64,000 nt of DNA, taken from the NCBI GenBank assembly GCA_049325055.1, contig JBMOPB010000024.1:124001-188000 (forward strand), in the 5' to 3' direction. This DNA is from BRHc4a sp049325055. Lineage in GTDB: Bacteria; Bacillota; Desulfotomaculia; Desulfotomaculales; Desulfocucumaceae. The notes beneath the pieces are model-generated. The model had not been told where the DNA came from. It made no database searches and was given only the letters and a program-made list of their open reading frames with translations. A program made the position numbers and the translations under genes. Position 1 is the first letter of the stretch. Every line of letters starts with the position of its first letter. Of the stretch, positions 44,104-51,389 are shown piece by piece.

Positions 44104-45474
44104 TTACATTACCCACTGCCAGATCCAGTTATAACCCATGCTTTCAAACATCTCCCAGGGGCGTTTTATCAATTGTTCATCGCCCATGACGCCACCTAAC
44201 TCCGCCAGCTTTACCTCCCAGGGGGTTACCATTCTTTGCTTGTTCAAGTCTTTTACCTCAACCGGTCCCGGTTGGGAGACCTTGGGCTTCGGTTTATAGT
44301 TCTTGTCGTATGTCCCGAACTCTACAATGGCGTCTATCATCGCCCTGTAATTCTCGGGTTTTGTGTCATAGGGTATATTGCATCCCCCGTTGATAATAAA
44401 GCCGCCGTCTTTGCCCAGTTTTTCGCACAACATCTTAACCCTTTCACGCATTTCCTGCGGCGTGCCAAGGATGAACAACGAATCCGGGATCCCTCCGGCC
44501 ACGCACTGGTGGTTACCCAAAACTTCTTTGGCTTTGAAAATATCTCCCTGGTTGTCGATATCACATAATACTTTACCCTTCGGCAACTCCAGCATATGGT
44601 GCCAGTGGTGTCCCCAGTCTCCTTCCAGGTAGGCCCGGATTGTATATCCCGCGTCAATCAAAATCTCCATGGTTTTCTTGAAGGACGGCCAGTAGAACGT
44701 TTCGAACTGTTTGGGCGACATAAAACACGCCTTGTGAGTAGGCACGAAGATCGGATAGCGTTTTAGCGGGTCCGCCGTGGACAGGGCGAAGTTGGCAATT
44801 TCGTGGACAATAACATCGCAGGCTTCTATAACTTTGTCCGGCTGCCGGTAAATATCCAGCAAGATTCCCCGCAAGCCGCGCAGGACGTCTGCCAGCACAT
44901 CGAAGGGAGCCACAAAAGCACCGGTCATGGGCTGTGGCATACCCATTTTTTCCTGCAGATAAATGGACCTGTTCCTCATTATCTGGACCATGGTCATATG
45001 GGCCATTCCACCTTTTAAGAAGGCCATCCGGGAGCGAATGGATCCGGGTTCGGCCATGTCGCCCAGCGCCCGTGGAAGAAAGCGGTCCATCATAAACTCC
45101 ACCGGGTTATTAATAAGCACGTCGTATTCATCGGCTTTCATATACTCTTCTTCAACAAACTGGAACTGGGTCCTGGAGGGCAGTTCACGCCCGGGAAGTT
45201 TGTATGTCTTGCAGCCCACCGCGTCAAAGAGGGGCGCCCAAATCCTGTTGTTGCGGAGAACGTCTACTTCCGGGAAGTCACGAATGAAAGCCACTTCCCC
45301 CTGAAGCCACTTTTCGCTGTCGTATATCGTTTCCTGGTTGGTATTTCCCGAGTATACCTCGGCAAAATAATTACTGCCCGTTGCAATCGGCATCCGGTCG
45401 GTCTTTTCCAGCGCAATTGCCGCCTGGTAACGGCCGAGCCTTTCTTCATAAAGTTTTTTGATTTCCTCTGACAT
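44104..45474 (-). CDS. UroD-family corrinoid methyltransferase (methyltransferase I)
   Basis: 456 residues. A uroporphyrinogen-decarboxylase-fold protein (QAAIALEKTDRMPIATGS, DVLADVLRGLRGILLDIYR, FYWPSFKKTMEILIDAGYT, GDWGHHWHHML, NGGCNIPYDTKPENYRAM). Members of this branch in corrinoid clusters move a methyl group from a donor onto the corrinoid protein, using a Zn bound by His/Cys such as those in GHHWHH and GGCN. With two transporters and a THF methyltransferase next to it, an aryl methyl ether is a plausible donor, but the donor is not shown by sequence. Confidence 0.88.
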   Translation of the reverse strand: MSEEIKKLYEERLGRYQAAIALEKTDRMPIATGSNYFAEVYSGNTNQETIYDSEKWLQGEVAFIRDFPEVDVLRNNRIWAPLFDAVGCKTYKLPGRELPSRTQFQFVEEEYMKADEYDVLINNPVEFMMDRFLPRALGDMAEPGSIRSRMAFLKGGMAHMTMVQIMRNRSIYLQEKMGMPQPMTGAFVAPFDVLADVLRGLRGILLDIYRQPDKVIEACDVIVHEIANFALSTADPLKRYPIFVPTHKACFMSPKQFETFYWPSFKKTMEILIDAGYTIRAYLEGDWGHHWHHMLELPKGKVLCDIDNQGDIFKAKEVLGNHQCVAGGIPDSLFILGTPQEMRERVKMLCEKLGKDGGFIINGGCNIPYDTKPENYRAMIDAIVEFGTYDKNYKPKPKVSQPGPVEVKDLNKQRMVTPWEVKLAELGGVMGDEQLIKRPWEMFESMGYNWIWQWVM

Positions 45475-45538
45475 TAAAAAACCCCCAGTTTATTTAATTT
45501 TGCAAAAGCAGTATTACGCAACGGTTTCCCCCGCCTGT

Positions 45539-46735
45539 TCATGCCCTGGCACCTGCCTCTTTTACCGGAAGCATAAGTATTAAGCCAAGCAGTGGCCCGG
45601 CCGCCATTATAAACCACACCCAGCTGAAATTGCCGGTTACATCGATGACCATGCCTATCAACCAGGGACTGATGAGGGAAGCAAGCTGAAACATGAAATT
45701 AGACACCCCATTGGCTGTGGCGGCCCATTCCTTTCCGGCAAACTGGGAAATCAACACCGTAAGCTGCGGGTTTGCCACATAAGAGCAGAAGCCCAGCACA
45801 AAACCCAAGACCGACAGCATCGTAAGGTCCTTTTGGTATCCGAAAATAACAGTGAGAGGTATTACAGCAAGGTATGCCGTTATAATCAACCACTTGCGCT
45901 GTCCGGTTAAATCTGAGACAAACCCTGAAACCAGCGGCGCCAAGACCCCGCCGATCCCGTAAAACACCATCACCTGCCCGGCCGCAGTCACGGAAAATCC
46001 CAGCTTTTTAATATAAGCGTTTGCCCAGGTTGCCATACCCAGTTCCAACCACATCAGACAGAATCCTGCAAGCGCCGTCAATATCAAGTTCCTGCCGCTG
46101 AAAAATATTTTCAACCCGGAAAGCAGGCTTTTATCTTCACCTTTTATTTCTTCCGCCGAACGCATGAAAAGGAATACCATAACCCCTGCTATAATTGTTA
46201 AAGACCCGACAGCCTGAAAAGCTCCATTCCACCCCAGCGCCTGGTTTAACGGCGGCACCATGAGGTTGGTCATAAGTATACCCCCGGAAGGGGCAGCCAG
46301 AAACACCCCGAAAGCCCGGCCCCGCTCGTTCTCCGGGAACCATTCCATCAATGCCCGGGAGCAGGACGCAAATACCGCCCCGGCTCCCAGCCCCGACAGA
46401 ATCCTTAGGTTGAAACCCATTTCATAAGTGCTTATATATCCCAGAGCCGAGGTGGAAATTCCCTCCAAAATCAGACTGCCTGCCAGAATCAACCTCACTC
46501 CGAAACGGTCAGCCAGGACACCCGCCGGAATTTGCGTAATTACATAACCAATGTAAAACGCACTCATGAAAGCTCCTGCCTGGCTCATCTTCATACCCAG
46601 AACGGGTACAACAACAGGAATTAAAGGGGGCCAGGTAAACCTGGTAATAAATGTAAAGAGAAAGCAGGCAGCACAAAGTGCAAGTATGACCCACCTATAT
46701 CTGAGTGGTTTTGAAACAGCTGCAATGTTTTCCAT
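45539..46735 (-). CDS. MFS transporter, copy 1
   Basis: 398 residues, 12 membrane segments. The MFS loop motif is GVLADRFGVR; the shared stretches with copy 2 include FLFTFITRF, PPLIPVVVPVL and AGAVFASCSRALMEWFP. It lies 65 bases upstream of the methyltransferase gene and so may import its substrate, perhaps an aromatic acid. Copy 2 lies directly before it. Confidence 0.9.
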   Translation of the reverse strand: MENIAAVSKPLRYRWVILALCAACFLFTFITRFTWPPLIPVVVPVLGMKMSQAGAFMSAFYIGYVITQIPAGVLADRFGVRLILAGSLILEGISTSALGYISTYEMGFNLRILSGLGAGAVFASCSRALMEWFPENERGRAFGVFLAAPSGGILMTNLMVPPLNQALGWNGAFQAVGSLTIIAGVMVFLFMRSAEEIKGEDKSLLSGLKIFFSGRNLILTALAGFCLMWLELGMATWANAYIKKLGFSVTAAGQVMVFYGIGGVLAPLVSGFVSDLTGQRKWLIITAYLAVIPLTVIFGYQKDLTMLSVLGFVLGFCSYVANPQLTVLISQFAGKEWAATANGVSNFMFQLASLISPWLIGMVIDVTGNFSWVWFIMAAGPLLGLILMLPVKEAGARA

Positions 46736-46770
46736 TATGGCCCCCCTTATTTACAATTTATCCTGCTCAA

Positions 46771-47970
46771 TTAGGAACGCTTGTTTTCCGGCCTTACAGG
46801 AAGCAGCAACAGTATGCCAAGCAGCGGGCCGGCGGCCATAATCCACCATACCGAAGAGAAGCTGCCTGACACATCAATGGACCAGCCGAGAATCACCGGA
46901 CCAATCATTGGCGCAAGCTGAAAGATAAAATTGGCTGTACCGTTTGCAGTGGCTGCCCATTCTTTTCCCGCGAACTCGGAAATCATTACGGTAAGGTGCG
47001 GATTGGCCAGATACGAGCAGAACCCAAAGGCAAATCCAAAGATGATCAACATCGTCATAGAAGTCTGGTAGCCGAAAATGACCGTCAGTGGCACTATCAG
47101 GGCGTAAGAAAGTATAAGGATATTTTTTCTCTGCCCTATTTTGTCGGAAATATAACCGGACAACAGGGGGGCCAGAACGCCGCCTATCCCGTAAAAAATC
47201 ATTACCAGTCCGGCTGCCTGAACTGAATAACCCAACTTCTTGATATAAGCGTTTGCCCATGTGGCGGTCCCCAGTTCCACCCACATAAGGCAGAAACCGG
47301 CCAGGGCCGTGAGAATCAGGTCTCTGCTCCCGAATATGACTTTAAATCCGCCGAACATATTCCCACTGCTTTTAACTTCATCGGATGTACGGACTAAAAA
47401 GAAGATTAGAACGCCGACAATAACCGTCGCAAGTCCAATAGCCTGAAAAGCTCCCTGCCAGTTGAATGCTTTATTCAGCGCCGGCACAACGTAGTTTGAC
47501 AGCACTATACCGCCGGAAGGAGCCGCAAGCATAATTCCGAAGGCCGTGCCGCGCTCCTTTGCCGGAAACCATTCCATCAAAGCCCGTGAACAGGAAGCAA
47601 AAACCGCTCCGGCGCCGAGGCCGGTTACAACCCTGAGCCAGAATCCCATGTCAAATGTGTTCATATAGCCCATGCCGAAAGTGGCAATTCCTTCTACGAT
47701 AAGGCTTATTGACAGTATGGTCCGGACCCCGAACCTGTCAGCCAGAACACCCGCCGGAATCTGGGTAATAATGTAACCAAAGTAAAAAGCGCTCATAAAC
47801 GCCCCGGCCTGGCTCATTTTCATGTTTAATACCGGTACCACCACCGGAATAAGGGGCGGCCAGGAAAACCTTGTTATAAACGTAAACAGAAAACACCCAA
47901 CCATAAGAATAAGGATAACCCACCGGTACTGGCTGGCCTCCTTGTTGTCAGCTGTTGCCATTGTAGACAT
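46771..47970 (-). CDS. MFS transporter, copy 2
   Basis: 399 residues, highly similar along its whole length to copy 1 (for example PPLIPVVVPVLNMKMSQAGA), so the two are a tandem duplication. First gene of the cluster in transcription order. The difference in the middle loops might reflect two substrates or import versus export. Confidence 0.9.
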   Translation of the reverse strand: MSTMATADNKEASQYRWVILILMVGCFLFTFITRFSWPPLIPVVVPVLNMKMSQAGAFMSAFYFGYIITQIPAGVLADRFGVRTILSISLIVEGIATFGMGYMNTFDMGFWLRVVTGLGAGAVFASCSRALMEWFPAKERGTAFGIMLAAPSGGIVLSNYVVPALNKAFNWQGAFQAIGLATVIVGVLIFFLVRTSDEVKSSGNMFGGFKVIFGSRDLILTALAGFCLMWVELGTATWANAYIKKLGYSVQAAGLVMIFYGIGGVLAPLLSGYISDKIGQRKNILILSYALIVPLTVIFGYQTSMTMLIIFGFAFGFCSYLANPHLTVMISEFAGKEWAATANGTANFIFQLAPMIGPVILGWSIDVSGSFSSVWWIMAAGPLLGILLLLPVRPENKRS

Positions 47971-48069
47971 GATTTATCCCTCCTTTTTGATCTTATTTCC
48001 CCGGAGAAAGTTCACCCGCCAGCATTTTTTACTTCATAAGCAAACACCCCCAACTCTCATAACCATATA

Positions 48070-48085
48070 TGTATATACAATTATA
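48070..48085 (-). promoter_or_regulatory. Candidate HutC-type operator and -10 box before the methyltransferase cluster
   Basis: TGTATATACA (48070-48079) is a perfect palindrome fitting GT-N-TA-N-AC, the HutC-subfamily consensus. On the minus strand it follows TATAAT (48085-48080) directly, where a repressor would block transcription. A good -35 is not evident. Confidence 0.5.
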
Positions 48086-48150
48086 CAGTTAGACAGTTCT
48101 CCACCTTTTTCGTTTCTCCTTCTTTGACAACAAAATTTTTATTAAGCAAA

Positions 48151-48198
48151 TTAAAAAAACAGCCGTTTCCTTGACGTACGGAAAACCGGCTGTTTATT
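48151..48198. repeat. Hairpin repeat at the right flank of the methyltransferase cluster
   Basis: AAACAGCCGTTT... pairs with ...CCGGCTGTTTA. The arms match the 38447-38491 hairpin. The stretch 47971-48333 has no gene apart from this and the operator. Confidence 0.55.
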
Positions 48199-48333
48199 TA
48201 AAGTGACTGGCCGCTCATGAGTCGTAAATAACCGAACAGTGCAAATTTTTGTAAATTCAACTAAAAAAATGTCCCCCAGAATGCGATTTTTGTTAAAATC
48301 AGTAAATAAAACGCCTTGCCGGGGGGGATAAAC

Positions 48334-48471
48334 ATGGCACTGCCGTGGCTTTTGGTCCGTATTGAAAAAATGAGAAGACGTCTTCATCATGCGGATGACC
48401 CTGTCAAAAGGCTTAAGATCAGTCAGGAATTGGACAAGCTCCTAAACCGTTACTACCGGCTTAAAATGTGA
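48334..48471 (+). CDS. Spo0E-like aspartyl phosphatase
   Basis: 45 residues, ATG with GGGGGGG upstream. It contains LLVRIEKMRRRLHHA and the family motif SQELDKLLNRYYRL, typical of Spo0E-like regulators (usual length 45-90 residues) that dephosphorylate Spo0A~P and delay sporulation. It is followed by a strong terminator. It stands alone between divergent or convergent minus-strand genes. Confidence 0.85.
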   Translation: MALPWLLVRIEKMRRRLHHADDPVKRLKISQELDKLLNRYYRLKM

Positions 48472-48479
48472 ATTTTACG

Positions 48480-48519
48480 AAAAAAAAAATGACCTCCGGT
48501 GAGAGGTCATTTTTTTTCG
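48480..48519. terminator. Bidirectional terminator
   Basis: ATGACCTC-cggtga-GAGGTCAT with an A run on the left and eight T on the right. It ends the Spo0E-like gene (+) and the Dam gene (-). Confidence 0.93.
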
Positions 48520-48524
48520 ATGTT

Positions 48525-49370
48525 TTATTTCATCCAGCTGCATATAAGGAGTTCTCCCACAGGCCCCCTTCGATCGGCCTTTGAGTTGATTGACCGGTTG
48601 GCGGTGAGGGGAATGACTCCGGCTCCGTACTGACCGTAAAGCTCCCTTATGAAGGTGGTGTCACTGTTGCTAAGCATTACAAGGCAGCCCCTCCGGGCCA
48701 ATATGTGAAAGGTCTGCGCAAGCCTTTCCTGGTCCCCGGGGCCGAAGGAACGGTCGGTGAAATCGGTGAAACTGGCGGTACGGCTCACGGGATGATACGG
48801 CGGGTCAAAATAAACCAGGTCGCCCGGCCGGGCATTTTCAAGCACCACTTCGAAATCAGCCTTCAGCAAAACCGCCCCGCGCAGCGCCCTGCTGGCCGCC
48901 AGCAGCACCCCGGCATCGACAATCCTGGGGCGCTTGTACCTCCCGAAGGGAACGTTAAACCTGCCTTTCCTGTTCACCCTGTAAAGCCCGTTATAGCAGG
49001 TCTTGTTAAGATAGATAAGCCTGGAGGCCCTCTGGACGTCACTGAGGTTGTTTACATCCACCGCCCTTACCATGTAATAATAGTCCCTGTCATTGCGGTG
49101 GCGGGAAAGATCCTCTATCAGCAGTTCCACCTTGGTCTGAATGACCCGGTACATGTTGATCAGTTCCTCATTGGAATCCGACAGAACGGCATCCGGGGGA
49201 GACAGGTGAAAAAACACGGCCCCCCCGCCAAAAAAAGGCTCATGGTATGTCCCGAAACTGCCGGGAAAAAACTGGCTGTACCGGGCCAGCAGCCGGCGCT
49301 TTCCCCCGGCCCATTTTATCACCGGCTGGGGCCTCGGGGCCGGTTCTTGCCCCTCTTTTTTACTGAGCAT
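48525..49370 (-). CDS. dam: Dam-type DNA adenine-N6 methyltransferase
   Basis: 281 residues, GGAGAG before the ATG. Motifs: PVIKWAGGKRRLL (SAM motif), EPFFGGGAVFFHL, and catalytic VYFDPPYHPVS. The family targets GATC or related sites. No restriction endonuclease gene is next to it, so it is probably a solitary methylase acting in regulation or repair. Right-hand neighbours are the two YkgJ-like genes. Confidence 0.92.
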   Translation of the reverse strand: MLSKKEGQEPAPRPQPVIKWAGGKRRLLARYSQFFPGSFGTYHEPFFGGGAVFFHLSPPDAVLSDSNEELINMYRVIQTKVELLIEDLSRHRNDRDYYYMVRAVDVNNLSDVQRASRLIYLNKTCYNGLYRVNRKGRFNVPFGRYKRPRIVDAGVLLAASRALRGAVLLKADFEVVLENARPGDLVYFDPPYHPVSRTASFTDFTDRSFGPGDQERLAQTFHILARRGCLVMLSNSDTTFIRELYGQYGAGVIPLTANRSINSKADRRGPVGELLICSWMK

Positions 49371-49424
49371 AAGAAAATCTCTCCTAATCTTCAGTCCATT
49401 ACCGTTAGGTTCACCCCGCCGGTT

Positions 49425-50162
49425 TCAGACGTGCACCTTCTTCAAAACCTTTTTGTCCCTGGTAACGTTGACAAACCACTCTATACCGGTCTTCAGCAAT
49501 TCAACATCGTCATTCAGGGATCTGTCCAGTTCTTTAGGACTTACTCCACCCTCCCTGATGAGATACCTGTTTTTCACGGCAAAATCCCTGAACCTGTCAA
49601 TATCATAGCAGACTATTTTAAACAGTTCTATTACCTTTTTGTCCAGGGCTTCCTCCCCGGTAAAACCAACAAGCAGAGGAATATCCTTGAATGAGTATTC
49701 CACCAGGTCATATTCCTCCATCTCCTGTCCCCTCATCCAGTCCCCCACGGTCCACTCCTTTTCCCCGTCCAATCCAAGGCATTTTTTGCGGTCAAAGGCA
49801 AACCTAAATGACCCGGGGCCTACGATATCAACAGGGGCCATGCGGCAGGACCAGGGCCGGTCGGTGTAAACCGAGCATCCCCCCGGCGCCACAAAGGGGC
49901 ATTTCAACTGGTCTTCCTCGTTCATTTTAAGGTATATGAAAGGAAATATAAAACCTGGCGGCACCACCTGTTCCGTATATTTCCTGAGAAATTCCGAGGA
50001 AGAAATACCCAGCCTCTTTCTGAGGCGTATAACATCGTAAGGGGTGAGAAAAATGTTGATATCCCTGCAGCATTGCCCGAAACAGGCAAGGCCGTGATGG
50101 CATTCAAACCTGAACCTTTCCTCCTTGCCAAATACTTCCCGTTCTTCTCTAGCCATTATCAC
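49425..50162 (-). CDS. YkgJ-like cysteine-cluster protein, copy A
   Basis: 245 residues. The YkgJ/FliB-type pattern is CHHGLACFGQCCRDINIFLTPYDVIRL, then CPFVAPGGCSVYTDRPWSCR, thought to bind Zn or Fe-S. GTG 50162 overlaps the upstream copy by four bases; ATG 50156 is an alternative. The role is unknown. Confidence 0.85.
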   Translation of the reverse strand: MIMAREEREVFGKEERFRFECHHGLACFGQCCRDINIFLTPYDVIRLRKRLGISSSEFLRKYTEQVVPPGFIFPFIYLKMNEEDQLKCPFVAPGGCSVYTDRPWSCRMAPVDIVGPGSFRFAFDRKKCLGLDGEKEWTVGDWMRGQEMEEYDLVEYSFKDIPLLVGFTGEEALDKKVIELFKIVCYDIDRFRDFAVKNRYLIREGGVSPKELDRSLNDDVELLKTGIEWFVNVTRDKKVLKKVHV

Positions 50163-51004
50163 CTTTTCCCTTCTATCTTGAATACAGTGAAAGGCTCTAG
50201 TATCTCCCTAACCTTGTCCATAACGCTGACATCCTCCACCTCTCCCCCGCCGTCTCTCACGTTGGGGCCGAATCCAAACCCGGCTGCCAGCTCGGTCAGC
50301 AGTACCTTTATGGCCTCCATGCGCCTTTTGTAAAATTCCCTGTGGTCCACTTCCTCCCCGGTAATGCCCATTTTTGCCCTCAACACCTCGGGGCCGTACA
50401 AAAAAGGCAATATCATCCTGGCCGTACGGCTGTTCATCCAGCGCCCGCACTGGAGGACTCCGGTGGCGTAATTTATCAGCTCCAGGTAGAGGTCGGAAAG
50501 ATCGTAGTAATCAATGGACCCGGCGTCTTCCAGCCATTGGCGCAGAGTCCAGGCCCTGGAGGCGCCGTGCCCGAAACAGAAGGGCTGCTTTTCGGCCATA
50601 AAATACTTTTCTTCCTTACTGCCATCGGGATTGAACCTCACCGCCCGGCCCACCGGGTAAGTCCGGCAGTTCCTGGACCGGACGGGGTAAACGGTGCACC
50701 TTCCGCCTTCCATCATAAAGGCGCAGGGGCCGTTCTCGGCATCATAAAGCTTTACATAAGGCCACCTGGACCGGGGGTCCTCCTCCACCTCGCAGTAAGT
50801 TTCGAGAAACTCCTTGCCGGTGATCCCCAGGTGTCTTGCCATGGACTCCACATCCCACGGGTCCAGCAGTATTTTTATTTTATTGCAGCACCTGCCCATG
50901 CAGCGGTCGTCACACTCAAAGTTTAAGGTGTCCTCCATTCCCAGTTCGGCAACTTTACCTCTCTCCAGGCCGTCAACCATGTCACGGTGCATCTTAAGCG
51001 TCAT
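50159..51004 (-). CDS. YkgJ-like cysteine-cluster protein, copy B
   Basis: 281 residues, GGGGGAGG upstream of the ATG. Same Cys pattern: CDDRCMGRCCNKIKILLDPWDV and CAFMMEGGRCTVYPVRSRNCRTYP, with further Cys in PFCFGHG. Overlap and shared pattern with copy A point to a tandem duplication and perhaps a heterodimer. Substrate unknown. Confidence 0.85.
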   Translation of the reverse strand: MTLKMHRDMVDGLERGKVAELGMEDTLNFECDDRCMGRCCNKIKILLDPWDVESMARHLGITGKEFLETYCEVEEDPRSRWPYVKLYDAENGPCAFMMEGGRCTVYPVRSRNCRTYPVGRAVRFNPDGSKEEKYFMAEKQPFCFGHGASRAWTLRQWLEDAGSIDYYDLSDLYLELINYATGVLQCGRWMNSRTARMILPFLYGPEVLRAKMGITGEEVDHREFYKRRMEAIKVLLTELAAGFGFGPNVRDGGGEVEDVSVMDKVREILEPFTVFKIEGKR

Positions 51005-51389
51005 TATTAATCCTCCCCCAAATCCTCTTTTTCTCTACCCTAAGAACACCTCTATATAGAATAGCACAAAAATATTTCAACGGCACGAACTTGTCTCCCC
51101 AAAACCCGGGTGGCATTCATACCCGGGCACATGGCCCCCGTAGATATACATGGTTCAGGAGAGAGTTTTACTCCTGGAAGTCTATAATAAAGAGGCTTTA
51201 CAGGTCAAGGATCAGGATAGCGTACAAATTTTTAACCGACCTCGGTTATATATTCCTTCAGGCAACAAAAAAGCCGATGGAATCCGTTCTTCCATATATT
51301 TTTTGTTGCCTTCAGTCAATTACTGGTCTAGTCTAATACTTGTTTAAATCTTATTATGTTATTAGATTTTTAAAAGGTGGAATTAGCTG
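51005..51389 (+). promoter_or_regulatory. Leader region of the sensor kinase gene with a long hairpin
   Basis: No gene. The chief feature is GGCAACAAAAAA (51261-51272) with its exact complement TTTTTTGTTGCC (51299-51310); inside, ATGGAA pairs with TTCCAT. Other hairpins: ACCCGGGT...ACCCGGG (51107-51128) and a CAGGAG/CTCCTG pair (51152-51176). It may be an attenuator. Confidence 0.45.

Noticed and set aside
51091..51336. Two overlapping plus-strand ORFs in the sensor kinase leader
   Set aside because: No family features; they run through hairpins and lack ribosome sites.
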